DNA of 41,316 bases from Bacteriovoracaceae bacterium UBA6261 (GTDB taxonomy: Bacteria > Bdellovibrionota > Bacteriovoracia > Bacteriovoracales > Bacteriovoracaceae). The position numbers and the translations under genes are program-made. Where the stretch lies: assembly GCA_002440825.1 (NCBI GenBank), contig DJVH01000082.1:1-41316 (forward strand), in the 5' to 3' direction. A model generated the notes under the pieces. The model had not been told where the DNA came from, made no database searches, and worked only from the letters and a program-made list of their open reading frames with translations. Below, piece by piece: positions 15,062 through 22,556 of the stretch. How positions within the stretch are numbered: the stretch's first letter is position 1; each line of letters opens with the position of its first letter.

Positions 15062-16302
15062 CGCAGAAGGATCAAACGTGTTTCAAGATTATCTTTGAAG
15101 TCAGGTAACTGAAGGGCCTTATCCATTCTCAATTCACGATTAGTGAATTCATTTTTCCCTTCAACTGAATACTGCTGTAGTAGTTTCCATAAAACTTTGG
15201 CAGGAATATTTCGGATTAAGTATTCGCCATCGAGAAAGATACATTCATCTTCAGGATAATAAGCGACATTTATTTTTTTAGTGTGCTGGGATTTGGCTAT
15301 CGGGTGAATATTGTGTTCCGCCAGTGAAGATTCGGCATCAACCTGCATTTGAATATTCTCAATGGCCATGGCGACATAACTTCCAAAGGTCATCATAAAA
15401 TCTTCATCAGATTCTTTGAATTCAAGAGAGTCAAGACTTTGGACTTCAAGAACACCGACAAGTTTTCCACGATTGATTAAAGGAACAGCGATGACACTGG
15501 CTGCATCAGTCAGTTTGGGCAAAGCAATGGCTTCCGAAAAAAATTTCTCTTTATCTTGCGAAGAAAAATTCTGAAGTGATGATTGGGCATAAATGTATTC
15601 TCTTTTTAAACCCATGAAGGCCATAGGCTTTAACGAGTGAGCCACTTTTCCTATTATGCCTTCGCCGATAAGAACTTCAGCCCCGACACCATTGAGATTG
15701 AAACCGCGCGAGTTGATTGTGACGAGTTTTTCAGTTTCACCCTCGAGCAATAACAAAATGCTGTGCTTAAATCCAAAAGAATTTTCCAGCGATTCCAAAA
15801 TGCGGTCGTATAGATTTTCAAGTGAACTTGCTTCCTGTAGCTGTTTGATGGCATTTTGAAGATTGCTGAGTGAGAAAGGATTGTGGTGCTTTTGATTTAT
15901 CAGATGAGAAAATTCCTCAGGCACTACGACATTGAGAACTTCAAACACTTCGACTGATTTTAGTTTGAATTTACCTTTACCGCCTACCTGCGAATCAATG
16001 GCGTTAATTCGCTCTGAAATTAATTCAAACGTTTTACCGGACGTTTGAGATTCTTTCCATCTCATCTGCAGTTCCACATGACAGACTGTCAGTGGATCCA
16101 AAACAACAGCAGTGACCATGGGATTTTCAGTGATATTTTTTCTGGTTTTATTTAAAAACTGTCCAGAAATAGCAACATGTTTTGAGTCCACATAATGGAC
16201 ATGGCTGATGTAGTTGACGTTGGGAATCCCGTCAGCTGAACAAGTGTAAAGCGTTGACGGATACACGCCTTGAAAATATTGTTTGCAGTCTTCCAGTTTC
16301 AT
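14992..16302 (-). CDS. Flavin-binding-fold + GAF + winged-helix regulator, frameshifted near its end
   Basis: Three parts are visible. Residues 1-130 resemble a pyridoxamine-phosphate-oxidase-like split barrel (VTAVVLDPLT, GKGKFKLKSVEVFEV). Residues ~145-310 are a GAF domain (LENLYDRILESLENSFGF, LIGEGIIGKVAHS, VIAVPLINRGKLVGVLEVQS). From ~335 a winged helix follows (FLDGEYLIRNIPAKVLWKLL, then DNLETRLILLRKR). The last ~20 residues in this frame are not family-like; the expected wing is in the next frame down to 14960, so the intact gene ends there. It is probably a sensor-regulator of a flavin-, redox- or ligand-type signal. It overlaps the upstream gene by four bases (ATGA), so the two are translationally coupled. 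Confidence 0.8.
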   Translation of the reverse strand: MKLEDCKQYFQGVYPSTLYTCSADGIPNVNYISHVHYVDSKHVAISGQFLNKTRKNITENPMVTAVVLDPLTVCHVELQMRWKESQTSGKTFELISERINAIDSQVGGKGKFKLKSVEVFEVLNVVVPEEFSHLINQKHHNPFSLSNLQNAIKQLQEASSLENLYDRILESLENSFGFKHSILLLLEGETEKLVTINSRGFNLNGVGAEVLIGEGIIGKVAHSLKPMAFMGLKREYIYAQSSLQNFSSQDKEKFFSEAIALPKLTDAASVIAVPLINRGKLVGVLEVQSLDSLEFKESDEDFMMTFGSYVAMAIENIQMQVDAESSLAEHNIHPIAKSQHTKKINVAYYPEDECIFLDGEYLIRNIPAKVLWKLLQQYSVEGKNEFTNRELRMDKALQLPDFKDNLETRLILLRKRRKRKTRESGLNPLVAGNSNL

Positions 16303-16757
16303 AGGATGCTTTCTCCTGTCATGGCCCCAGGAGTTTGATTGAACACAGTCTCAATCTTCATAGTAATCGCCATAGCGGGAAGGGCCGGAAGGGCCCGGTA
16401 AGGTTTTGCATTTCCACCTAATTTTTCCACGATATCAGCAAACATGAGTAAGTATCTTTCAATGATGAGATTATCACGTGCATCGGCTTCTTTATGAGAA
16501 AGAAACGTTCCTTTGATTTGGACAGCACGGTAATCTGTCGGCCTTCCAAAGGCAAGAGCGAGCTGTCCGTTATTGATTAAGTTCTGTTGTATATTTTTAA
16601 AAGCAATTGCATTGATATAAAAAGTAAGTTGATCACCATCTGCATTCACCAATGCACCATAGGCTCGAGTTCCGTGCGCCACAAGGTTTTCATCTCTCGT
16701 TGCCACCATGATCGCAACAACTTCCTGAACAAAATCTCTCAAATCAGAATTCAACAT
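16299..16757 (-). CDS. Pyridoxamine 5'-phosphate oxidase-like flavin-fold protein
   Basis: 152 aa, a single split-barrel domain of the PNPOx-like superfamily: VVAIMVATRDENL at the start, LTFYINAIAFKNIQQNL and RAVQIKGTFLSH as the barrel strands. Such proteins bind FMN or other cofactors and often reduce small molecules; the substrate is unknown. It is coupled by an ATGA overlap to the downstream GAF regulator, which begins with a similar barrel domain. No good ribosome-binding site lies near the ATG; a TACAAT seven bases upstream of the ATG suggests a leaderless or very short leader. It is divergent from the NmrA-like gene. Confidence 0.8.
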   Translation of the reverse strand: MLNSDLRDFVQEVVAIMVATRDENLVAHGTRAYGALVNADGDQLTFYINAIAFKNIQQNLINNGQLALAFGRPTDYRAVQIKGTFLSHKEADARDNLIIERYLLMFADIVEKLGGNAKPYRALPALPAMAITMKIETVFNQTPGAMTGESIL

Positions 16758-16862
16758 AAAGGCTATTGTACTCCATTAGTGAACATTTCAGAACTGCTTA
16801 GGAAAGTTTTAGGAAACCAAAAAGACAGAATCATTTAAAGTGAGACCAACAGGAGGATCACG
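16758..16862. promoter_or_regulatory. Divergent promoter region between the flavin-fold and NmrA operons
   Basis: 105 bases. Features: minus-strand TACAAT ending seven bases before the flavin-fold ATG, and a direct repeat TTAGGAAA at 16798-16805 and 16809-16816, i.e. 11 bases apart, about one DNA turn. The repeat could be an operator for the GAF/winged-helix regulator encoded next door; that is inference. Confidence 0.3.
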
Positions 16863-17711
16863 ATGAAAGTACTAGTAACATCCGGCACAGGTAAAGTGGC
16901 CCAGGAGCTGATTAAGTTATTAAAGGAAAAGGGGGCCGAGCCCATCGTTTTAAGTCACACACAGAGCAATCTTGAATCTCTGCCAAATGGAATAAAAGGA
17001 GTTTACGGAGACTTCAATGATTCCTCTACATGGGAAAAGGCGCTGACAGGAATAGAGAAGTTGTGTCTCATCACACCGCCAATTCAAAATGAAGCCGAAA
17101 TTGGCACGGCCTTTTGTAAAAAAGCTTTGGAGATGGGAGTCAAGCATATCGTTTTTTTAGGTGTGCATGATGCTGAAAAAGCTCCGCACATTCCTCACAT
17201 TGGTGCCAAGGTTATGATTAAAAATTTTTTAATGAATTCAGGGAAGCCGTTCACAATCGTCGAGCCTAATAATTTTTTTCAAAATGATCTATGGTTTTTA
17301 GAAGCAGCAAAGACGACCGGTGAATATCTTCAACCACTGGGACAGATTGGTTTGAGCAGAGTGGATTTAAGAGATATCGCCGAAGCCATGGCCAATGCTG
17401 TTTTTCATAGCAAGCATGAGTTTCAAATTTATCCGTTGGTTGGTCCTGAATCTTTGACGGGCGATAAAATCGCAAAAATCTTATCTGAAATTTATAACGT
17501 CAACATCATCTATCCCGCAGATTGTCTGCAAAAGTGGGAAACGATGCTGAAGCCGATGATTCCTTCTTGGCTCCTGGACGACTGGAGAGAAATGTATTTG
17601 TACTTTATGGAAAAAGGTTTGAAAGCGACTCCGGTACAGCTGATTCAACAGGAAAAAATTTTAAACAGACCACCTCGAAAATATGAAGATTTTGTTAAGG
17701 AGAATGTATGA
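16863..17711 (+). CDS. NmrA-like NAD(P)-binding protein (atypical short-chain dehydrogenase fold)
   Basis: 282 aa with an N-terminal Rossmann fold (MKVLVTSGTGKVAQELIKLL; glycine motif TSGTGKVA in place of the usual TGATGxxG), then GVYGDFND, ITPPIQNE and a segment with IVFLGVHDAE and the conserved long helix. This is the NmrA/NAD(P)H-binding family, which includes redox sensors and quinone reductases. AGGAGG precedes the ATG. The last codons overlap the cytochrome gene by four bases (ATGA), so the two are translated together and may act on the same electron-transfer step. The substrate is not known. Confidence 0.85.
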   Translation: MKVLVTSGTGKVAQELIKLLKEKGAEPIVLSHTQSNLESLPNGIKGVYGDFNDSSTWEKALTGIEKLCLITPPIQNEAEIGTAFCKKALEMGVKHIVFLGVHDAEKAPHIPHIGAKVMIKNFLMNSGKPFTIVEPNNFFQNDLWFLEAAKTTGEYLQPLGQIGLSRVDLRDIAEAMANAVFHSKHEFQIYPLVGPESLTGDKIAKILSEIYNVNIIYPADCLQKWETMLKPMIPSWLLDDWREMYLYFMEKGLKATPVQLIQQEKILNRPPRKYEDFVKENV

Positions 17712-18190
17712 AAAAATTGGGCGTAATTGTAGTTCTATTAATCAGTGCCGGCATGACAGAAGCGGCACCGAGCAATGTTTGGGAAAAAAATAAAATAGAT
17801 CAAGGAAGAAGGTTGGTGAGAATCGCGGGTTGCAATGATTGCCACACACCTGGATATTCTCAAATGAATGGCGAGCTTCCTGAAAAAGAATGGCTCCTTG
17901 GAAGTGATGTCGGATTCAGTGGTCCGTGGGGAACTTCTTACGCAAGCAATTTGCGCTTAACGGCCAGCAACTATCAGGAAAAAGCCTTTGTCTCTTATCT
18001 TCGTCAGAAAAAATATCTGCCTCCAATGCCGGGCTTTATCTTTAAACATATGACAGATGAAGAGCTGGGTTCGGTTTATGCTTTCATTAAGCATTTAGGA
18101 TCTGCAGGTAAAATGGCCCCTTCCAATCTGGCTCCTTCACAAAAACCAAAGGGCGCTTATATTAAATTCGTTCCGCAAGTCGATAATTAA
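17708..18190 (+). CDS. Exported monohaem cytochrome c
   Basis: 160 aa with signal peptide (MKKLGVIVVLLISAGMTEA) and one haem-c site CNDCH at residues 42-46. A likely methionine ligand lies in LPPMPGF, and the TDEELGSVYAFIKHL helix is typical of class I cytochromes c. It should carry electrons in the periplasm. The tail after residue ~137 is Pro/Lys-rich. It is translationally coupled to the NmrA-like gene and closed by a terminator, so the two form a complete operon. Whether the cytoplasmic NmrA-like protein and the periplasmic cytochrome communicate is inference from their pairing. Confidence 0.88.
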   Translation: MKKLGVIVVLLISAGMTEAAPSNVWEKNKIDQGRRLVRIAGCNDCHTPGYSQMNGELPEKEWLLGSDVGFSGPWGTSYASNLRLTASNYQEKAFVSYLRQKKYLPPMPGFIFKHMTDEELGSVYAFIKHLGSAGKMAPSNLAPSQKPKGAYIKFVPQVDN

Positions 18191-18200
18191 ATAGAGCATT

Positions 18201-18228
18201 GCCCGGTGAACGCCGGGCTTTCTTTATT
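18201..18228 (+). terminator. Terminator of the NmrA-cytochrome operon
   Basis: Stem GCCCGG / CCGGGC (18201-18206 with 18213-18218), then TTTCTTTATTT. Confidence 0.85.
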
Positions 18229-18237
18229 TGACCAATA

Positions 18238-18266
18238 TTGTCCCGTATTCTGATTCAATCTATTTT
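18238..18266 (+). promoter_or_regulatory. Possible promoter for the membrane protein gene
   Basis: TTGTCC, 17 bases, TATTTT, giving a start about 30 bases before the ATG and after the terminator of the previous operon. TAGGAG stands before the ATG. Confidence 0.4.
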
Positions 18267-18302
18267 CTTTTAGCTCCGAAAAGACCCAAGTAGGAGACTC
18301 AT

Positions 18303-19115
18303 ATGAATGAAAGAAAAATCCTTTTTGAACTTCAACCACGCGATCATCTGGCCGGACTAGGGACATTCATTCTTGTTCCCTTTTATAGTTTTCAGGATTT
18401 CTTTTTCAAAGATCCGGTTGTGTTTTACGATGGTGAAGTTACTTCGGTTGAATGTGATCCGGAAACGAAAAAGCCTCTTCGGATAAATTATACTAAATCT
18501 GGTTTTGTCGGCGTGATGGATATCAGAAATCGCTACAATGAAATTCAATTAAGCGATGTTGTGATCGATTATATTAAAAGAGATCAAGCGACTTTATCCA
18601 AAGAATTTTTTCATTCCATTTTTACCTGGCACAACCCAACTTTTCTGACTTATCTTGCTCAGGTGATTACGGGAATAGCTCTCATTATCATCGGTAGCAA
18701 ATTTCATTTCTGGACGGTGAGAGAAATTCCGACTGAAGCCTGTGATAAAAATTGTATTTCTTCTGCTTATGACATCGTGTTTTCCTCGATCGTCAGAACT
18801 TATATCGATCTCGTCCTTCCCTTAATGGCTTATTTCTTTTTTTATTTCTTTTACTACAAGAGAATCAAAGACGGCGGACGCGCAAGCTTCATTCGTTTTA
18901 ACGGAGCCCTGTTTTTCGTCCTGGTCTTGTTTGGCTTTACGGGACTAGCTGGTAAATGGCAGGAAGAAAGTACGCGCAAAGCTTTTGAGATCAGTTATTC
19001 AACAAAGACCATTCCTGGCAGGGCCATTGCTTCTGAATTTAAAGAGAATGGATTTGTGAAAACGGTTGTTGAGCCTCAGAAAATTTCTAAGCCTGCGCGA
19101 CTAGATCAGCTTTAG
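18303..19115 (+). CDS. Membrane protein of unknown function
   Basis: 270 aa. I do not recognise the family. The first ~110 residues are soluble and beta-rich, with a short reading FYDGEVTSVECDPETKKPLR that resembles a small barrel. Three hydrophobic segments follow: near residues 115-135, 165-187 and 200-218, with a loop between the first two containing two cysteines (CDKNC), probably on the periplasmic side. The C-terminal ~45 residues are soluble. TAGGAG precedes the ATG. The 3' end overlaps the convergent map gene by 15 bases. It stands alone between its own promoter and map. Confidence 0.75.
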   Translation: MNERKILFELQPRDHLAGLGTFILVPFYSFQDFFFKDPVVFYDGEVTSVECDPETKKPLRINYTKSGFVGVMDIRNRYNEIQLSDVVIDYIKRDQATLSKEFFHSIFTWHNPTFLTYLAQVITGIALIIIGSKFHFWTVREIPTEACDKNCISSAYDIVFSSIVRTYIDLVLPLMAYFFFYFFYYKRIKDGGRASFIRFNGALFFVLVLFGFTGLAGKWQEESTRKAFEISYSTKTIPGRAIASEFKENGFVKTVVEPQKISKPARLDQL

Positions 19116-19880
19116 GTTTTTCTCTTCTTCTCTCAAAGTGAGAATTTCAAATCCATCTTTCGTCACGGCGATCGTGTGTTCCCATTGAGCAGAAAGTTTT
19201 CCATCCATTGTGACAACAGTCCACTTGTCGTTGAGAACTTTGCATTTGCGGGTGCCTTCGTTGATCATGGGTTCGATCGTGAAAGTCATTCCTTCCTGAA
19301 GAGCGATGCCGGTTCCTTTTTTTCCGAAGTGAGTAACTTGTGGCTCCTCATGCATTTGTCTGCCAATACCGTGCCCGCAGTAATCGCGAACAACAGAATA
19401 GCCGTTTTTTTCAGCATGCTTTTGAATGACAAAGCCGATATTGCCGAGTGGAGCACCGGGCTTCACCTCACGAATTCCTAATTGCAGACATTCATAAGCA
19501 ACGTCGCAAAGTTTTTTGGCGTTGGCACTGATTTCACCAACGCTGTACATGCGGCTCGTGTCTGCGATGAACCCATGTTTTTCCACAGTGACATCCAGAT
19601 TCATGATGTCTCCGACCTTCAAAACATCTTTTTTGCTGGGGACACCGTGACAGATGACATTGTTGATTGAGCTATTAAGGGCGAATTGAAATCCGTATTG
19701 TCCAATAGAAGATGGACGCGCTTTATATTTGTTGATGATCAGATCTTTTGCATATTCAGCAATATCAAAAGTATTATTTCCGACTTTGACATGATCTATG
19801 AGCAGCGTAAGCACTTCAGCAGCAATAGCGCCGGTGTCACGATAAAGATTGAGATCGGCTGCGGATTTCAACTGAATCAT
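19101..19880 (-). CDS. map: Type I methionine aminopeptidase
   Basis: 259 aa, standard length for MAP-I, which removes the initiator methionine from new proteins. The five metal ligands are visible in order: Asp in MNLDVTVE, Asp in GFIADTSRM, His in CGHGIGR, Glu in FTIEPM and Glu in QWEHT; the active-site His of NNVICHGVP is also present. What is unusual is the partner: a ParD-like gene directly upstream overlaps by four bases (ATGA), rather than the ribosomal or secY neighbours of a housekeeping map. It may therefore be a second copy used in a special setting; a genome search is needed to know. Confidence 0.95.
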   Translation of the reverse strand: MIQLKSAADLNLYRDTGAIAAEVLTLLIDHVKVGNNTFDIAEYAKDLIINKYKARPSSIGQYGFQFALNSSINNVICHGVPSKKDVLKVGDIMNLDVTVEKHGFIADTSRMYSVGEISANAKKLCDVAYECLQLGIREVKPGAPLGNIGFVIQKHAEKNGYSVVRDYCGHGIGRQMHEEPQVTHFGKKGTGIALQEGMTFTIEPMINEGTRKCKVLNDKWTVVTMDGKLSAQWEHTIAVTKDGFEILTLREEEKNLKLI

Positions 19881-20089
19881 TTCAATTTCCCGATAATTTT
19901 ATCAATTTTGAGATCAGGATTTTTCAAAAGAATATTCCTGATTTCCTCGTAATTAATTTTGGGATGAAGTTCAGCAAGCATGCCGATTTTTATCCAATGC
20001 TCTGACTGAGCGTTGAGGGAGCGATCGAAAACGACGCTCGCTTTTCGTAGTTCTTCGTGGAGTTCATCTGATATTTTTACAATTCCCAT
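19877..20089 (-). CDS. ParD-like antitoxin-family protein, coupled to map
   Basis: 70 aa from ATG at 20089 (MGIVKISDELHEELRK); the frame is open 27 bases further, but only to a TTG. The sequence, including LNAQSEHWIKIGMLAEL, fits the ParD-like family (PF11903 as I recall it), whose N-terminal half is a ribbon-helix-helix DNA-binding fold. No toxin gene lies next to it; instead it overlaps map by four bases, in the place where a toxin would be. A likely role is repressor of this two-gene operon. A TATACA-17-TATAAC promoter places the message start at the ATG itself, with no ribosome-binding site. Confidence 0.75.
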   Translation of the reverse strand: MGIVKISDELHEELRKASVVFDRSLNAQSEHWIKIGMLAELHPKINYEEIRNILLKNPDLKIDKIIGKLK

Positions 20090-20095
20090 ACACTG

Positions 20096-20124
20096 GTTAT
20101 ATGCGTTTTGTAGCAAACTGTATA
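20096..20124 (-). promoter_or_regulatory. Promoter of the ParD-like/map operon
   Basis: Minus strand TATACA, 17 bases, TATAAC, then CAGTGT and ATG. The expected start coincides with the ATG, so the message may be leaderless. Confidence 0.45.
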
Positions 20125-20137
20125 TAGAATTTTCCCT

Positions 20138-20161
20138 AAAAAAAGGGAGGATTTCTCCTCC
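20138..20161 (-). terminator. Terminator of the TIGR02147 gene
   Basis: On the minus strand GGAGGA-GAAA-TCCTCC followed by C and seven T; the loop is a GNRA tetraloop. It separates the regulator from the ParD-like/map promoter. Confidence 0.85.
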
Positions 20162-20170
20162 TGTTGAACA

Positions 20171-20962
20171 TTACTTAAAAATATTCAAATCAAAACCTAA
20201 ATAAATGAGCTCTTCCTCTTTTGATGGTCCAATCACAGCTTCACTTTTTTCAATTGCGGTCAAAACGATTTCCTTAATTTTTAAGATGTCTTCTTTTGCA
20301 ATTGAAAAAACACCGGAATAATTTACGTTTTCAGCATTTTTATCTGAAAGTGCATGAATGGAATACTGTCTCCAGTTTTTATGATGAGAAATAATAAATG
20401 GGGAATCTTTTGAAATGTGAATTCTAGCTTTGCCTATCGCATACTTGTTATTTTTTTCTTCGATCAATCCTTTGTTTAATAAAAAATCCAGAACTTCATT
20501 TAATCTCGGAGTGGTTAAGCCTAGTTTTGATTTAATTTTTTCCTTAGTTTGAAAATGAGGAATTGAAGTCAAAATATGAACAGCAGCATATTCCCAGGAA
20601 CTATAGTACTGGTGATAATCTTCAATATTTAATTCTGTTTTTATTTTTAAACGTTTTTTTATATCATTTCTTTCGTTTTTTATTTTGGAGATTTGTTCTT
20701 CAAAATATTTTTTTAATTCGTTATTACCGGCCTTTTCTTTTTGAAGTAAAAGCATAAAAAAGTGCGATTCTTCTTCGGTAAAATTTAAAAAGGAACAAAT
20801 TTTTATTCCTTGTTCAAGCGAAAATTCTGATAAATCTTGTAAGACTTGAGAGATGTAACCACTTTGACAATTAAGATGAAGGGCCAACTCTTTTCTTGAT
20901 CCTCTCTTTTCGTCTAAAATAGTTTTTAAAAAATGCTTATAATTTGTATACGTGAAAATCAT
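20171..20962 (-). CDS. TIGR02147-family regulator-like protein
   Basis: 263 aa. The N-terminus (TNYKHFLKTIL, then RGSRKELALHLNCQSGYISQ) contains an XRE-like helix-turn-helix, and the remainder (LLNKGLIEEKNNKYAIG, a winged-helix-like segment, and the C-terminal FSIAKEDILKIKEIVLTAIE) matches the family found mainly in Bdellovibrionota and Fibrobacteres, presumed transcription factors. It is divergent from a secreted protein gene, an arrangement typical of these families in this lineage as I know it. No ribosome-binding site precedes the ATG. Base use is more AT-rich than in neighbours. The family call is strong; its target is inferred to be the adjacent divergent gene. Confidence 0.85.
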   Translation of the reverse strand: MIFTYTNYKHFLKTILDEKRGSRKELALHLNCQSGYISQVLQDLSEFSLEQGIKICSFLNFTEEESHFFMLLLQKEKAGNNELKKYFEEQISKIKNERNDIKKRLKIKTELNIEDYHQYYSSWEYAAVHILTSIPHFQTKEKIKSKLGLTTPRLNEVLDFLLNKGLIEEKNNKYAIGKARIHISKDSPFIISHHKNWRQYSIHALSDKNAENVNYSGVFSIAKEDILKIKEIVLTAIEKSEAVIGPSKEEELIYLGFDLNIFK

Positions 20963-21078
20963 ATATATTAATGGGTTAAGTTAATTAATTACCTTTTGAT
21001 AACTTTTTAGCATATTTTTTTAGAAAACAAACCTGTCTGGGTAATTTGTTCAATGCTACATCCTTCTTCATGAAAAAC

Positions 21079-21104
21079 TTACGTGGCAAATCTCTGCCTC
21101 GTAA
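21079..21104. repeat. 26-bp inverted repeat in the TIGR02147 divergent region
   Basis: TTACG-T-GGCA, six bases, TGCC-T-CGTAA: nine of ten positions in each arm pair. It lies 20 bases before the ATG of the secreted protein gene and about 116 bases before that of the regulator. It could be an operator for the regulator or an mRNA hairpin just upstream of the GGAGG site. The rest of the 160-base region is AT-rich promoter DNA. Confidence 0.6.
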
Positions 21105-21124
21105 CTTTATGGTATGGAGGGAAT

Positions 21125-22117
21125 ATGAAAAACTTATCTGCACTTTTTCTAATGTTAGTGTCACCATTATTATTGGCCGGTCAGACTCCAATGGGTGCTG
21201 GAAGTAGTGGGGGAGGCATGGTTGTGTCTTGTAAGTCCGCAAATGGAGAAGTGGTTGAGCTTTTGGATGTCTATGAGGCACAGAAAAATCCGAAGCTAAT
21301 TGTTGTTCCTTCCTCGGGAAATTTTGAAAAAGATTATCGTCGTACTTATAAAAATATGATGGATTTGAAAGTTGGAAGTTCTGTACCAGAATCAGAAGAG
21401 TTAGATCAATTTATCCAATCTCATCTCGACGGTGAATTAAAGTTAGTACAATGGATTGATGATGATTTAGAAAGTACAAACGACCAAGGGAATACAATTG
21501 CTCTTCCATCAAATTGCCAGCTAAAGCAGATTGCCGTCTTTACGGACTCAAAGCATTCGATGGTAATAAATAAACCTCTCTGGAATAAACTAAGCTCGCT
21601 TTCTCAAGCCGCTTTAATGCTTCATGAAGAGTTTTATTTTGAATTTAGACAACTTGAAGATAAAACTTCTGAAGTGGCCCGCTCATATGTTGGCCAGGCC
21701 ATTGCCAAATTGGGAGCGCAATCTGCTTATGAAAACACCAGTAGTTTTAAAACTAAATGTTATGCAAGGAATGACGAAATTCCTCAAATTGGTGTGACCG
21801 ATTTTTTCATGGATCTAAGAGATGTAGGACCCAATGCTCAGCAAGTGACTTTACGATTCACATCAATACTTGGAAGAAATTTACTTACAAAAACTTCTGC
21901 TGAATTTATCGTGAAAAATGCTGAATTAATTCCTTCAATGATGGATGGTCTTAATTACAACAAGAAACAAGAGATTAATCAAAGCTCTAATCTCGAAACT
22001 TTGTTAGGTAATGGTTATGCAGCGAAATTAAAACTCTCACCATGGCATACACCTGAATTACAGTTTTTCAAAGATGGCCAATCTCTTGGTGCAGTTGAAA
22101 TTCGATCTTGTGACTAA
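21125..22117 (+). CDS. Secreted protein of the TIGR02147-linked type, function unknown
   Basis: 330 aa from ATG at 21125, which has GGAGG at the right place and starts a clear signal peptide (MKNLSALFLMLVSPLLLAG). The mature N-terminus reads GSSGGGMVVSCKSANGEVV then ELLDVYEAQ, a pattern seen in families of exported Bdellovibrionota proteins. A conserved-looking helix AALMLHEEFYFEF follows in the middle, with two later cysteines (about residues 217 and 329) that may pair. No catalytic motif is evident. It is divergent from the regulator and followed by a terminator, so it is a single-gene unit probably controlled by that regulator. Confidence 0.8.
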   Translation: MKNLSALFLMLVSPLLLAGQTPMGAGSSGGGMVVSCKSANGEVVELLDVYEAQKNPKLIVVPSSGNFEKDYRRTYKNMMDLKVGSSVPESEELDQFIQSHLDGELKLVQWIDDDLESTNDQGNTIALPSNCQLKQIAVFTDSKHSMVINKPLWNKLSSLSQAALMLHEEFYFEFRQLEDKTSEVARSYVGQAIAKLGAQSAYENTSSFKTKCYARNDEIPQIGVTDFFMDLRDVGPNAQQVTLRFTSILGRNLLTKTSAEFIVKNAELIPSMMDGLNYNKKQEINQSSNLETLLGNGYAAKLKLSPWHTPELQFFKDGQSLGAVEIRSCD

Positions 22118-22142
22118 TCTCTAATTTTCAAAACAAAACCTT

Positions 22143-22172
22143 AAAACCCCTCTTCTCACGAGGGGTTTTTTA
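22143..22172 (+). terminator. Terminator of the secreted protein gene
   Basis: Stem AAAACCCCTC / GAGGGGTTTT (22143-22152 with 22160-22169) with a following T-run. Confidence 0.9.
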
Positions 22173-22221
22173 TTCGATCTATTCTGAGATAAATCTTCTT
22201 TAATTTTTCCGAATCGAATTT

Positions 22222-22300
22222 CAAAATGGCAAAATGGTGCCAGCAGACTTTTTGGAATGTATCGCAACAAGGAAAGTGTGTTGGAACCTTTTGGAACCTT
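22222..22300. repeat. Two short tandem repeats between terminator and tRNA-His
   Basis: CAAAATGG occurs twice in a row (22222-22237), and TTGGAACCTT occurs twice in a row (22281-22300) followed by a degenerate third copy. The gap 22118-22385 otherwise holds two terminators and no gene. Origin unknown; there is no integrase nearby to suggest an attachment site. Confidence 0.5.
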
Positions 22301-22315
22301 TTAGGAATTTTGGAC

Positions 22316-22349
22316 AAAAAAAAAAGCCCGGGGGGTTAATCCGGGCTTT
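22316..22349 (-). terminator. Terminator of the tRNA-His gene
   Basis: Minus strand AAAGCCCGG / CCGGGCTTT followed by ten T (plus-strand A-run from 22316). Confidence 0.9.
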
Positions 22350-22385
22350 CTATATGATTGCTTCTTGCGAAGGTTCTCATGAGAA

Positions 22386-22462
22386 TGGGGTGGCTGATGG
22401 GGCTCGAACCCACGACACCTAGAATCACAATCTAGTGCTCTACCGACTGAACTACAGCCACC
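22386..22462 (-). tRNA. tRNA-His (anticodon GTG)
   Basis: 77 bases forming a full cloverleaf on the minus strand. The eight-base-pair acceptor GGTGGCTG / CAGCCACC includes the extra G at position -1 that is unique to tRNA-His. The D arm is GTTCAGTCGGTAGAGC, the anticodon stem-loop is CTAGA-TTGTGAT-TCTAG, and the T arm is GTGGGTTCGAGCCCC. CCA is encoded. It is directly followed by the palindrome TTCTCATGAGAA in the 3' trailer, then a terminator. Confidence 0.98.
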
Positions 22463-22477
22463 ATATTTAGTAGAAAG

Positions 22478-22506
22478 GTTATAAGGGCTCTTAGAGTCAT
22501 AGTCAA
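22478..22506 (-). promoter_or_regulatory. Promoter of the tRNA-His gene
   Basis: Minus strand TTGACT, 17 bases, TATAAC: near-consensus sigma-70 type, with a start about ten bases before the tRNA. Confidence 0.75.
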
Positions 22507-22556
22507 CGAAAACTTTGGTCCTACGCGCACTTAGTATAGATTTTACCTGCTTAATT

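Noticed and set aside
22222..22300. Short repeats considered as a CRISPR array.
   Set aside because: Units of 8 and 10 bases in direct contact with no spacers; no cas genes.
22386..22462. tRNA-His as an active integration site for a mobile element.
   Set aside because: No integrase and no second copy of the tRNA 3' end is visible in the window.
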